From assembly GCF_002159185.1 (NCBI RefSeq), contig NZ_NFHD01000012.1, positions 1 through 64,000 on the forward strand: a DNA stretch of 64,000 nt. The letters are read 5' to 3'. Position 1 is the first letter of the stretch. Every line of letters begins with the position of its first letter. The notes beneath the pieces were generated by a model. That model ran no database searches. It was not told where the DNA came from and saw only the letters and a program-made list of their open reading frames with translations. The translations under genes and the position numbers were made by a program. Of the stretch, positions 1 to 8,167 are shown one piece after another. The DNA comes from Gemmiger sp. An87. Lineage in GTDB: Bacteria > Bacillota > Clostridia > Oscillospirales > Ruminococcaceae.

Positions 1-66
1 CGGCGCTTGCGCGGCGGTCTTTTTGTTTTGCTCTCTTTCGCCTCCTACTAAGGTTGCAAACTTTCC

Positions 67-981
67 TCAATTCCCTGTTGACTTTTTATTTGCAGACTTT
101 GTACCTTTGAACCGTCCAATGGGCAGTATTCGCGTCTTGTCCTCCGCCACTTCCAGTGAAAATTTACCCAGCCGCTTTTTCAGCGTATCCATAACCTTTC
201 GGGCCTCATTCTCATACTGAAATAGAATCAGAAAGTCGTCCGCGTACCGCACATAGTAGACTTCGCCCCGCAGACGCGGCTTAATAGCTTTCTCCATCCA
301 CAGATCCAGCACATAGTGCAGATACACGTTCGCCAGCACCGGTGAAATCAGTCCGCCCTGCGGCGTCCCTCTATCACTGGCCAGACGTTTTCCGTCCTCC
401 ATGATCCCCGCAATCAGAAATCGCTCCACATATCGCAGATAGTTCTTGTCCTGTATGTCATGGGCCAAGAACCTCATCAGCCAATCGTGGTCAACATTGT
501 CAAAGAATCCCTTAATGTCGGCCTCCAGCACATAATTGACTTTCTTTGTCATAATGGTCTGGTTGATGTATCTCACCACATCGTGCGCACCCTTACCAGG
601 TCGGAATCCATAGGAACATCCCAGGAAGCGAGGCTCATAAACTTCGTTCAGTACTTTCGCCATCACGCCCTGCACCAGCCGGTCTTCATAGGCCGGTATT
701 CCCAGTGGCCTCAATTTTCCATTGACCTTGGGAATATATGTCCGCCGCACTGGGAGCGGTTTGTACTGAAATTTCCTCATCCGCTCTACCAACGCCGCGA
801 TTCGCTCCGGGGCATTTTCGTCATAGGCTGCTTTGTCTATTCCGTCTACGCCGGTTGCCTTTTTCCTGCTCTGCTTTCGATGCTCCGCCATCAGTGTCCG
901 CTCGTTTACATTGTGCATGAGATTCTGCACCGCCGGATACTTTGCTGACTGCTCCCTTATTCCCTTCGGTTCCTGTTCCAT
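67..981 (-). CDS. ltrA: Group II intron reverse transcriptase/maturase, C-terminally truncated
   Basis: The protein has 304 residues against roughly 420-600 for full maturases. Family blocks appear in order: an N-terminal RT-0-like region, VNGKLRPLGIP, YGFRPGKGAHD, the DIKGFFDNVDH block with the first catalytic aspartate, GTPQGGLISPVLANVYLH, and the catalytic YADD in YVRYADDFLI. The last recognisable piece is EVAEDKTRILPIGRF; then comes a short Lys/Ser/Asn-rich tail and a stop. The end of the thumb, maturase domain X and any endonuclease domain are absent. The polymerase core looks intact, but splicing and retrohoming normally need domain X, so this copy alone is probably inactive. The ORF sits inside the intron, where domain IV would be. 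Confidence 0.85.
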   Translation of the reverse strand: MEQEPKGIREQSAKYPAVQNLMHNVNERTLMAEHRKQSRKKATGVDGIDKAAYDENAPERIAALVERMRKFQYKPLPVRRTYIPKVNGKLRPLGIPAYEDRLVQGVMAKVLNEVYEPRFLGCSYGFRPGKGAHDVVRYINQTIMTKKVNYVLEADIKGFFDNVDHDWLMRFLAHDIQDKNYLRYVERFLIAGIMEDGKRLASDRGTPQGGLISPVLANVYLHYVLDLWMEKAIKPRLRGEVYYVRYADDFLILFQYENEARKVMDTLKKRLGKFSLEVAEDKTRILPIGRFKGTKSANKKSTGN

Positions 982-1474
982 CCGTTCTGACCTCCTGTGT
1001 CCGGATGCTTCTTCCTCCGGGACCGATTACTTGCTGCCCCCTTTGCTCCACCAGCTTTCACCGGTTTCCTCGCTACTATGAGGCAGTCCGACTTCTGACA
1101 GGCCTTCGGGGTCTCTCCATTTTCAAGACTTCAATTCCCCTTACCATCTCGTGGAGCCTGTCAGATCTCCCAGGTATACAGGTACTACCTTTGTACGCTC
1201 GCCACGCTCTATTGACCCCGACGGAATCTCCCCAACCTTGCGCTTGCGGGTGGTTCTTGCTGCCTGCGACCTTGAGGACGGTATCGGCTTCCGCTCTTTA
1301 TATCTTACGAGGCTGTATCGCTTCACGGTTTCCCATTGCGGCTCTCGCACTCCTCTGCCTACGCTTAAACCTCACCTCGCGGCTCCGGCTCCAAGGCTGA
1401 GTACCGGCTGCTCGCTACGCTTTGCCGGGTCTGGTCTTTCACCAGACTGTATTACCTGCACCGAACTGGCGCAC
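982..1474 (-). ncRNA. Group II intron RNA, domains I-III region
   Basis: About 490 nt separate the 5' splice-site motif near 1474 from the maturase start. There is no other convincing gene, although stop-poor shadow frames run through it. The length and position match domains I-III of a bacterial group II ribozyme. Individual exon-binding sequences were not assigned. Confidence 0.6.
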
Positions 1475-1513
1475 CCCCACACCATTATACCGCATTCCCT
1501 TTCCTTATACGAG

Positions 1514-1541
1514 AAAAAGACCACCGATAGGTGGCCTTTTT
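1514..1541. terminator. Bidirectional hairpin terminator
   Basis: A CCACC/GGTGG stem with a GATA loop is flanked by an A-tract on one side and a T-tract on the other. It serves the minus-strand ene-reductase transcript. The intron starts about 40 nt further on. Confidence 0.75.
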
Positions 1542-1551
1542 CGACAGGCTG

Positions 1552-1584
1552 AAGCCTCGCGTTTTTTAGGAAAACGCGAGGCTT
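1552..1584. terminator. Hairpin terminator after the ene-reductase
   Basis: A perfect stem AAGCCTCGCG/CGCGAGGCTT encloses an A/T-rich loop just beyond the ene-reductase stop codon. With the next hairpin it forms a tandem terminator. Confidence 0.7.
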
Positions 1585-1609
1585 TTCTCTATGGTTCAAT
1601 CCGGATGGA

Positions 1610-3604
1610 TCACAAATGGTTCGCTACCTCAAAGGCATCCCAGATGGCGTACATGATGTTGGCCACCTTGCGGGCGTCGCCCAGGCAGTAGAGCTCGGGA
1701 ACCGCGAACTCCAGCTCCTTGTAGAGGCTGTCCTCTTCCTTGTAGCCCACGCAGAGGATCACGTCGTCGGCCTCCAGCTTGCACTCGCCTTCCGGAGTCT
1801 GGGCGGTGAGTACACCGTTCTCGAAGTGCTGCACTTTGGCATTGGTCACAACCTGGATATTGTTGTAGGGGATCAGTGCCTCCAGCATCTCGCTGTTGGC
1901 GTGGCACAGGGGACCATTCACGGCCAGCAGCTTGCCCAGCGCTTCCACAATGGTCACCTGCTTGCCCTGCTTTGCCAGCCACAGAGCGGTCTCACAGCCA
2001 ACCAGACCGCCGCCCACGATGGTCACCTTGTCGCCGCAGGTCACTTTGCCGTTCAGCACGTCTGCCGCAGTGTGCACCTTGGCATCGTCGCCCAGAGAGA
2101 ACACCTTGGGGGTGGAACCGGTGGCAACGATCACCGCGTCGTAATCACCGGCCAGCACTTCGGCGGCGGTGACCTTGTGGTTCAGGGTCACGGGAACGCT
2201 CAAACGCTCCAGCTCACGGCCATACCAGGCCGCCAGCGCATGATCGTCTTCCTTGAAATCAGGGGTACCGCCGGGAATCAGGTTGCCGCCCAGCTGGCTG
2301 CCCGCCTCAAACAGATGGGGCTGGTGGCCGCGGATGGCCAGCACACGGGCCGCCTCGCAGCCGGCCACACCGCCGCCCACGATCAGCACCTTCTTGGAAC
2401 GGCAGATGGGCTGGTAAGCCATATCCCGCTCACGGCAGGCCTGGGGATTCACTGCGCAGTTCAGTGCGGAGTACTCCTGCACACGGCCCATGCAGCCTTC
2501 CTGGCAGGACAGGCAGGGACGAACGAACTCATACCGGTTGGCACGCAGCTTGTTTACATAGTCGGGGTCTGCCAGCAGGGGGCGGCCCAGACTGATGATA
2601 TCACAGGTACCATCCGCAATGCAGGCGCTGGCCATTTCCGGGTTGTCCATACGGCCAGCCATCAGGATGGGTACGTTCACATTTTCCTTCATCAGCTTGG
2701 CGTACTTGCGGTACAGGCCTTTTTCCTGGTACATGGGCGGATGATTCCACCACCAGGCATCGTAGGTGCCAACATCCACATCCAGGGCGTCGTAACCGTA
2801 CTCCACCAGCAGCTTGGCAGCCTCCACGCCTTCGTCCAGATCACGGCCGACCTCCTGGAATTCCTCGCCGGGCAGAGCGCCGACACGCCAGTCCTTCATC
2901 ATGCTCTTGGGGCTGTAACGCAGAGTAACCGGGAAGTCCTGGCCGCAGCGGCTCTTGATTTCTTCCACGATCTCCTTGGCAAAACGCAGGCGGTTTTCCA
3001 GGCTTCCGCCGTACTCGTCGGTACGGTTGTTAAACAAGGAAATGGCAAACTGATCGATCAGGTAGCCCTCGTGCACCGCATGAATCTGCACGCCGTCAAA
3101 GCCAGCACGCTTGGCGTTGTAAGCACCGTCGCCGAACTTCTTCACGATGGAATGAATCTCTTCCACGGTGAGGGGGCGGCAGGTTTTATCCAGCCAGCGG
3201 TGCGGGATGGCGGAGGGTGCCACCGGCGGGAACTCGCCCAGGTTGGTGGGGATGGTCACACGGCCGAAACCGCCGGACAGCTGCAAAAACACCTTTGCGC
3301 CATAAGCGTGGATGCGCTCGGTCATCTCACGGGCGGTGCGCACGAAATGCACCGGGTTGTAGGTGGAGCAGGGGCAGCTGGGCATGGCGTGCTCCTCCAC
3401 CTCGTTGTCCACAAAGGTAACGCCGGTGATGATCAGGCCGGTGCCGCCCTTGGCGCGCTCGGTGTAGTAGTCGATGCCGCGCTGGTTGAAGCCGCCCTCT
3501 GCGTCGCCCAGGCCCAGCGGGCCCATGGGCGCCATGGCGAAGCGGTTCTTCAGCTCACAGCTGCCGATGCGGGTTTTCTCGAACAAATTTGCATACGGAA
3601 ACAT
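1610..3604 (-). CDS. Old-yellow-enzyme / 2-enoate reductase family flavoprotein (FMN, 4Fe-4S, FAD)
   Basis: This 664-residue cytosolic oxidoreductase has the layout of 2-enoate reductase, 2,4-dienoyl-CoA reductase and the bile-acid enzymes BaiCD/BaiH. An FMN TIM barrel (about 1-345) carries the active-site segment HEGYLIDQF around residues 178-186 and RTDEYGGS. A 4Fe-4S site follows at C364, C367, C371 and C383. An FAD domain (IVGGGVAG near 408) and an NAD(P)H domain (VGGGLVG near 530) complete it. It should pass electrons from NAD(P)H through FAD and Fe-S to FMN and reduce an activated C=C bond. The substrate is unknown; phenolic acids, flavonoids or steroids are possible. AAGGAGG lies at 3612-3618. 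It is divergent from padR, whose operator covers its -35 box. Confidence 0.93.
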   Translation of the reverse strand: MFPYANLFEKTRIGSCELKNRFAMAPMGPLGLGDAEGGFNQRGIDYYTERAKGGTGLIITGVTFVDNEVEEHAMPSCPCSTYNPVHFVRTAREMTERIHAYGAKVFLQLSGGFGRVTIPTNLGEFPPVAPSAIPHRWLDKTCRPLTVEEIHSIVKKFGDGAYNAKRAGFDGVQIHAVHEGYLIDQFAISLFNNRTDEYGGSLENRLRFAKEIVEEIKSRCGQDFPVTLRYSPKSMMKDWRVGALPGEEFQEVGRDLDEGVEAAKLLVEYGYDALDVDVGTYDAWWWNHPPMYQEKGLYRKYAKLMKENVNVPILMAGRMDNPEMASACIADGTCDIISLGRPLLADPDYVNKLRANRYEFVRPCLSCQEGCMGRVQEYSALNCAVNPQACRERDMAYQPICRSKKVLIVGGGVAGCEAARVLAIRGHQPHLFEAGSQLGGNLIPGGTPDFKEDDHALAAWYGRELERLSVPVTLNHKVTAAEVLAGDYDAVIVATGSTPKVFSLGDDAKVHTAADVLNGKVTCGDKVTIVGGGLVGCETALWLAKQGKQVTIVEALGKLLAVNGPLCHANSEMLEALIPYNNIQVVTNAKVQHFENGVLTAQTPEGECKLEADDVILCVGYKEEDSLYKELEFAVPELYCLGDARKVANIMYAIWDAFEVANHL

Positions 3605-3645
3605 TTGTGGTCCTCCTTGTTAAATGATTCACGTTGACAGCCATT

Positions 3646-3674
3646 ATTATAGCACCGCTTTTCAAACATGTAAA
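3646..3674 (-). promoter_or_regulatory. Sigma-70 promoter of the ene-reductase
   Basis: On the minus strand TTTACA (3669-3674) is 17 bp from TATAAT (3646-3651). The -35 hexamer lies inside the left arm of the neighbouring inverted repeat, so a protein bound there should block RNA polymerase. Confidence 0.8.
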
Positions 3675-3701
3675 TATCGACATATAATATTTTACATGTT
3701 T
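3664..3701. promoter_or_regulatory. Probable PadR operator (inverted repeat)
   Basis: AAACATGTAAATAT (3664-3677) and ATATTTTACATGTTT (3687-3701) form an almost perfect inverted repeat in the reductase-padR intergenic region. PadR-family proteins typically bind ATGT...ACAT dyads, and both arms contain ACATGT. A TGC-TATAAT extended -10 for padR lies at 3717-3725, so one site can repress the reductase and autoregulate padR. Confidence 0.75.
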
Positions 3702-3759
3702 TCCTTCCAAAATTTATGCTATAATTTTATTAAAAACGACCAATAACAGGGAGGGCGCC

Positions 3760-4311
3760 ATGCGCACGTTGAAATATGCGATCCTGGGCATGCTCAGCCG
3801 CCGGGAATTGACCGGCTACGATATGATGAAGGAATTCGACCGGGGGCTCGCCAATTTCTGGTATGCCAGCCACAGCCAGCTGTATCCGGAACTGAATCGG
3901 CTGGCCGGCGAAGGGCTGATCCAGTATGAGACCTCCATCAAGGGGGAAAGCCTGGAACGGAAGGTCTACCGCATCACGCCGGATGGCATGGCGGACCTGC
4001 GCCAGTGGCTGGAGCAGGACGAGCCCCTGCCCCCCACTCCGAAGGATGTATTCCGGCTGCGGATGTATTTTGGCGATAACATCTCCCGTTCCCGCCTTCT
4101 GGAGCTGACCCGGGCCCAGCTGGAGCGCCGCCGGCAGAAGTTGGCTTTTCTGCAGAACTCGCTGGATCACACCGAACCGTACACCGGCCGTTTCGATTCC
4201 GCCACCGGTGACCGGTTGGTGCTGGAGGGTGCGGTGATGCGGGAGAGCGCCATGGTGCAATGGCTGGAGCACTGCATCGAGACGCTGGAACACTGCGAAA
4301 GCGAGGAGTGA
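3760..4311 (+). CDS. PadR family transcriptional regulator
   Basis: The 183-residue protein begins with the PadR winged helix: MRTLKYAILGMLSRRELTGY, a recognition region around SQLYPELNRL, and the wing GESLERKVYRIT. A C-terminal helical dimerisation region (about 95-175) follows. PadR proteins repress detoxification or aromatic-compound genes and release DNA when they bind phenolics or similar ligands. Its divergent position and the dyad between the genes make the ene-reductase the likely target. A GGGAGG ribosome site precedes the ATG. The next gene starts 10 bases after its stop, so the two are probably co-transcribed. Confidence 0.92.
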   Translation: MRTLKYAILGMLSRRELTGYDMMKEFDRGLANFWYASHSQLYPELNRLAGEGLIQYETSIKGESLERKVYRITPDGMADLRQWLEQDEPLPPTPKDVFRLRMYFGDNISRSRLLELTRAQLERRRQKLAFLQNSLDHTEPYTGRFDSATGDRLVLEGAVMRESAMVQWLEHCIETLEHCESEE

Positions 4312-4321
4312 GCGCCCCGCC

Positions 4322-5338
4322 ATGGAAGCTTACTATTATAATCAACTGGATAAATCCGGCCAGGCCGCCTACCACGCCATGCTTACCGGGCTGCGTGCCA
4401 TTGCGCCCGCCTTCCCGGTACCGCGCCTGGAGCCGGGGCAGCTTTCCGAGATCTTTTTGAAGCTGCGGCTGGACCACCCGGAAATCTTCTACGCGGTGCG
4501 CTTCACCTACCGGTACTATCCCCAAGCCTCCAGCGTGGAGATGGTGCCGGAATATCTGTTTGAAAAGAGCAAAATTCAAGAGCACCAGAAGGCCATGACT
4601 GCCCGCATCCAGAAGCTCACCCGCCCGGCAATGGGGCTGAGCGATCGGGAGAAGGAACAGTTTGTGCATGATTTTATCTGCCGGAACGTGCGGTACGACA
4701 AGCTGAAAAAGCCCTATTCTCACGAGATCATCGGCCCGCTGGGCCAGGGCGTGGGGGTATGTGAGGGCATCGCCAAAACCGTAAAGGTGTTGTGCGACGC
4801 ACTGGGTATCTGGTGCATGGTGGCCCTCTCCGAGGCAAATCCGGAGCAGGGCGTGAAATATCGCCACGCCTGGAACATCGTGAAGCTCGACGGGGCGTAT
4901 TATCATCTGGACGCCACCTTCGACAATACTCTGGGCAAGGCCGGGCCCATCCGTTACGACTACTTTAATCTGAACGACGAGAAGCTGCTGCGGGACCACG
5001 AGCCTCTGCTCTACCCCGCCCCGGCCTGCACCACCGGCGACCGGTTTTATTATCGGGAGAAAAAGCTCTCGTTCACAAAGCTCGAAGACGTAGAAAAGCG
5101 GGCGGCGCAGGCCATCCGGAAAAATCAGCCGCTGATCTTCCACTGGAGGGGCGGACCGCTGACCCGCAGCGCTGTGGTTGAACTGACCACCGCGCTGGAA
5201 ACCGCTGCCCGGCGCAAGGAGCTGCACCCCCGCATCGGCCTCAATTGGCCCCAGGCAGTGTTTCAGGTGAGCTTCGTAAGCCAGACCCCCGAGCAGGAGC
5301 TCACCGAGGAGCAGGCCAACGAGGGCGAAACTCTGTGA
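4322..5338 (+). CDS. Transglutaminase-like domain protein
   Basis: In this 338-residue protein the transglutaminase-like core occupies about 110-220. The papain-like triad is visible: Cys in GVGVCEGIAK, His in YRHAWNIV and Asp in YHLDATFD. Bacterial members are mostly proteases or amidases, or domains of peptide- or wall-processing proteins. No signal peptide or membrane segment is seen, so it should be cytosolic. The C-terminal part (about 245-338) has no recognised domain. It directly follows padR, but a functional link to the ene-reductase is unproven. A strong terminator follows. Confidence 0.85.
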   Translation: MEAYYYNQLDKSGQAAYHAMLTGLRAIAPAFPVPRLEPGQLSEIFLKLRLDHPEIFYAVRFTYRYYPQASSVEMVPEYLFEKSKIQEHQKAMTARIQKLTRPAMGLSDREKEQFVHDFICRNVRYDKLKKPYSHEIIGPLGQGVGVCEGIAKTVKVLCDALGIWCMVALSEANPEQGVKYRHAWNIVKLDGAYYHLDATFDNTLGKAGPIRYDYFNLNDEKLLRDHEPLLYPAPACTTGDRFYYREKKLSFTKLEDVEKRAAQAIRKNQPLIFHWRGGPLTRSAVVELTTALETAARRKELHPRIGLNWPQAVFQVSFVSQTPEQELTEEQANEGETL

Positions 5339-5361
5339 CCTTCTTCTCTATTCAACAAGCA

Positions 5362-5410
5362 AAACGCCCGCCCGGGCTTTCCTGATGATCAGGAGCCCGG
5401 GCGGGCGTTT
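5362..5410. terminator. Strong bidirectional terminator
   Basis: A 17-bp GC-rich stem beginning AAACGCCCGCCCGGGC is flanked by A- and T-rich tracts. It lies between the convergent transglutaminase-like gene and the small Cys-rich gene. Confidence 0.9.
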
Positions 5411-5419
5411 GTTTTTGCT

Positions 5420-5647
5420 TTAATCCAGGCTGAAATCCTCCGCCGAGAATTCCGGCAGCTTGGGCTGGCGGCGGGGAACCCGCCGCAGAGGATCGTAGCA
5501 GAACTTTTTGCAGTGATAATAGGGCGAGACCACGCCCTTCTTGGCACACAGGATCATCCGGGGGTCCGCCGCCTTCTGGCCGAACTCACAATAGGTGCAG
5601 GCCGGCTGGATGTTGGCCCCGAACATTGGCTTTTTGCGCAGCAGCAT
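5420..5647 (-). CDS. Small cysteine-rich protein (zinc-ribbon-like), unknown function
   Basis: The 75-residue basic protein has Cys in a CTYC pair, then LCAKKG, then HCKKFC, followed by YDPLRRVPRR. The spacing suggests a small zinc-binding or redox module. A GAGGTG element precedes the ATG, and the ORF ends at the bidirectional terminator. I do not recognise a specific function. It may share the end of the polyamine transcript or have its own promoter in the 66-base gap to nspC. Confidence 0.7.
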   Translation of the reverse strand: MLLRKKPMFGANIQPACTYCEFGQKAADPRMILCAKKGVVSPYYHCKKFCYDPLRRVPRRQPKLPEFSAEDFSLD

Positions 5648-5713
5648 ATGCTTGCAACACCTCGCTTTGCTGGTTTCTATTATACCCGCGCCGCGGCCCG
5701 GTGTAAAGCCGGT

Positions 5714-6838
5714 TCAGGAAAGGCGGTTCTTGAAGTCCTCGTAGCCGAAGGCCTTCACCAGCTTCTCCTGTCCGTTTGCGTCCCGCCAGACGATGGCGGG
5801 CAGCGGCATGCCGTTGAAGGTGTTGGTCTTGACCATGGTGTAGAGGGCCATGTCCTCAAACACCAGCCGGTCGCCCTCGTTCAAGGGTGCGTCAAAGGAG
5901 TAATCCCCGATCACGTCGCCTGCCAGGCAGGTGGGGCCACCCAGCCGGTAGGTATAGGCCTTTTCCCCGCTCTCGCCGGAATTCTGCAGCGGCGGGCGGT
6001 AGGGCATCTCCAGCACGTCCGGCATGTGGCAGGCGGCGGAGGTGTCCAGAATGGCGATGTCCATCCCGTTGTGCAGGGTCTCCAGCACGCTGGTCACCAG
6101 GAAGCCCGCGTTCAGCACCACGGCCTCGCCCGGCTCCAGATAGACCTCCACCTGGTAGGTGTCCTTCAGGTGCTTTACGATGCGCACCAGGCGTTCCCGG
6201 TCGTAATCCTTGCGGGTGATATGGTGACCGCCGCCCAGGTTGATCCATTTCAGTCCGTGCAGGTATTTGCCGAACTTCTCCTCAAAAGCAGCCACAGTGG
6301 TCTCCAGATCATCCGAGTTTTGCTCACACAGGGTGTGGAAGTGCAGACCGTCCAACAGGGGCAGCAGGCTCTCGTCGAAGTTGGCCAGCGTGGTGCCCAG
6401 CCGGGAGCCGGGGGCGCAGGGATCGTAGATGGCGTGGCCCTCCTGGGTGGAGCACTCCGGGTTCACCCGCAGGCCCACCGCCTTGCCCGCCGCCTTCGCC
6501 TTCGGGCCGAACTTTTGCAGCTGGCGGGGCGAATTGAACACAAAGTGATCGGCGTAGGTCAGTAGCTCCTCGAACTCCTCCGGTTTGTAGGCCGGGGAAA
6601 ACACATGGGTTTCTCCGCCGAAATGCTCCTTGCCCAGCCGGGCCTCATACAGGCCGCTGGCGGTGCTGCCCGCCAGATAGCGGCGCAGCAGCGGATAGCA
6701 GGAAAACATGGAGAAGGCCTTCTGGGCCAGCAGGATCTTACAGCCCGCCTGGTCGGCCACCTGGCGCAGGATCTCCAGATTCTGCACCAGGCGGTTCTCA
6801 TCCACCAGAAAATAGGGTGTGGAAATGGTGCTCTTCAT
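5714..6838 (-). CDS. nspC: Carboxynorspermidine/carboxyspermidine decarboxylase
   Basis: The 374-residue protein is a fold-III PLP decarboxylase of the alanine racemase/diaminopimelate decarboxylase type. The PLP lysine is in KILLAQKAF near residue 40, and a C-terminal CLAGDVIG segment contributes the second active-site half. It decarboxylates carboxyspermidine to spermidine (or carboxynorspermidine to norspermidine). It is the last gene of the polyamine operon, and its ATG overlaps the stop of the synthase gene by one base, which indicates translational coupling. Confidence 0.92.
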   Translation of the reverse strand: MKSTISTPYFLVDENRLVQNLEILRQVADQAGCKILLAQKAFSMFSCYPLLRRYLAGSTASGLYEARLGKEHFGGETHVFSPAYKPEEFEELLTYADHFVFNSPRQLQKFGPKAKAAGKAVGLRVNPECSTQEGHAIYDPCAPGSRLGTTLANFDESLLPLLDGLHFHTLCEQNSDDLETTVAAFEEKFGKYLHGLKWINLGGGHHITRKDYDRERLVRIVKHLKDTYQVEVYLEPGEAVVLNAGFLVTSVLETLHNGMDIAILDTSAACHMPDVLEMPYRPPLQNSGESGEKAYTYRLGGPTCLAGDVIGDYSFDAPLNEGDRLVFEDMALYTMVKTNTFNGMPLPAIVWRDANGQEKLVKAFGYEDFKNRLS

Positions 6839-8097
6839 CAGTCCACCAGCTCCGGATTATCGTTGACCTGCCAGGGCAGACCCCACTTGTTCAGGGCGTC
6901 CATGTACGGGTCCGGATCAAACTCCTCCACGGTGTATACACCGGGCTTGTTCCACTTGCCGGTGAGCAGCATCATGGCGCCGATCATGGCAGGCACGCCG
7001 GTGGTGTAGGAGATGGCCTGAGAGCCAACCTCCTTGTAACACTCCTCGTGGTCACACACATTATAGATGTAAGCGGTCTTGTCCTGGCCGTCCTTTTTGC
7101 CGGTGAAGATGCAGCCGATGTTGGTCTTGCCCTTGGTGCGGGGGCCCAGGGTGGCGGGATCGGGCAGCAGAGCCTTCAGGAACTGGATGGGCACGATCTC
7201 GTGGCCCTCAAACTGGATGGGAGTGGTGGACAGCATGCCCACGTTCTCCAGACACTTCATGTGGGTCAGATAGCTCTGGCCGAAGGTCATGAAGAAGCGG
7301 ATGCGCTTCACATTGGGGATGTTCTTGGCCAGGGACTCGATCTCCTCGTGGTGCAGCAGGTACATATCCTTCTGGCCCACCTGATCGAAGTTGTACTCCC
7401 GCTTGATGCTCATGGCGGGAATCTCCACCCAGTGGCCGTTCTCCCAGTAGGAGCCGGGGGCGGATACCTCACGCAGATTGATCTCCGGGTTGAAGTTGGT
7501 GGCGAAAGGATAGCCGTGGTCGCCGCCGTTGCAGTCCAGAATATCAATGGTGTCGATGGTGTCGAACAGGTGCTTCTGAGCCCATGCGCAGTAGGCCTGG
7601 GTCACGCCCGGGTCAAAACCGGAGCCCAGCAGAGCGGTGAGGCCGGCCTTCTCGAACTTCTCCTTGTAGGCCCACTGCCAGGAGTAGTCGAAGTAGGCGG
7701 AGAAGCCCTCTTCCTTGCAGCGCTTCTCGTAGGCAGCCTTCCACTCGGGATCATCCAGATTCTCGGGCTCGTAGTTGGCGGTATCCATGTAGTTCACGCC
7801 GCAGGCCAGGCAGGCGTCCATGATGGTCAGGTCCTGATAAGGCAGGGCGATGTTCATGACCAGATCGGGCTGAACCTCCTTGATCAGGGCGATCAGCTGG
7901 TTCACGTCGTCCGCGTCCACCTGGGCGGTGGTGATCTTGGTGGAGGTGGTGCCCTCCAGCTTGGCCTTCAGGTCGTCGCACTTGGACTTGGTGCGGCTGG
8001 CGATGCAGATCTCGGTGAATACTTCGCTGTTCTGGCAGCACTTGTGGATGGCAACGCCGGCAACGCCGCCGCAGCCGATGATCAATACCTTGCTCAT
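6838..8097 (-). CDS. Carboxynorspermidine/carboxyspermidine synthase (saccharopine dehydrogenase family)
   Basis: The 419-residue NAD(P)H enzyme starts with a Rossmann motif, MSKVLIIGCGGVAGVAIHKC, and has the saccharopine-dehydrogenase layout with GSGFDPGVTQAY mid-protein. Adjacency to nspC identifies it as the enzyme that condenses aspartate beta-semialdehyde with putrescine or diaminopropane to give carboxyspermidine or carboxynorspermidine. It is the fifth operon gene, 70 bases after speB. An AdoMet-dependent route is encoded in the same operon, so its real substrate in this organism is uncertain. Confidence 0.9.
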   Translation of the reverse strand: MSKVLIIGCGGVAGVAIHKCCQNSEVFTEICIASRTKSKCDDLKAKLEGTTSTKITTAQVDADDVNQLIALIKEVQPDLVMNIALPYQDLTIMDACLACGVNYMDTANYEPENLDDPEWKAAYEKRCKEEGFSAYFDYSWQWAYKEKFEKAGLTALLGSGFDPGVTQAYCAWAQKHLFDTIDTIDILDCNGGDHGYPFATNFNPEINLREVSAPGSYWENGHWVEIPAMSIKREYNFDQVGQKDMYLLHHEEIESLAKNIPNVKRIRFFMTFGQSYLTHMKCLENVGMLSTTPIQFEGHEIVPIQFLKALLPDPATLGPRTKGKTNIGCIFTGKKDGQDKTAYIYNVCDHEECYKEVGSQAISYTTGVPAMIGAMMLLTGKWNKPGVYTVEEFDPDPYMDALNKWGLPWQVNDNPELVD

Positions 8098-8167
8098 GGT
8101 CTCATCCTCTTTCTCTTGATTTGAATTTATTTTAATGGAACATTACTTTTTCTTCACTGGGCAGCGC

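Larger units (their letters stand above)
1..1474 (-). mobile_element. Group II intron, 5' part with truncated maturase gene
   Basis: On the minus strand the intron begins near 1474 with GTGCGCC, which fits the conserved group II 5' end (GUGYG). A structured region without an obvious gene follows, then a reverse transcriptase ORF, the usual order in bacterial mobile group II introns. It lies downstream of the terminators of the ene-reductase gene. Domains V and VI and the 3' splice site are not in the window: they are lost or lie left of base 1. The ORF leaves the family pattern near base 105, so this copy may be degenerate. The structural class was not determined. Confidence 0.75.

Noticed and set aside
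821-1599. Several ORFs across the intron 5' region
   Set aside because: They overlap the ribozyme region in multiple frames; the region is better explained as structured intron RNA.
1616-3637. 673-codon plus-strand ORF
   Set aside because: Antisense shadow of the ene-reductase, whose cofactor motifs and ribosome site are clear; the shadow is Gly/His/Leu-rich without domains.
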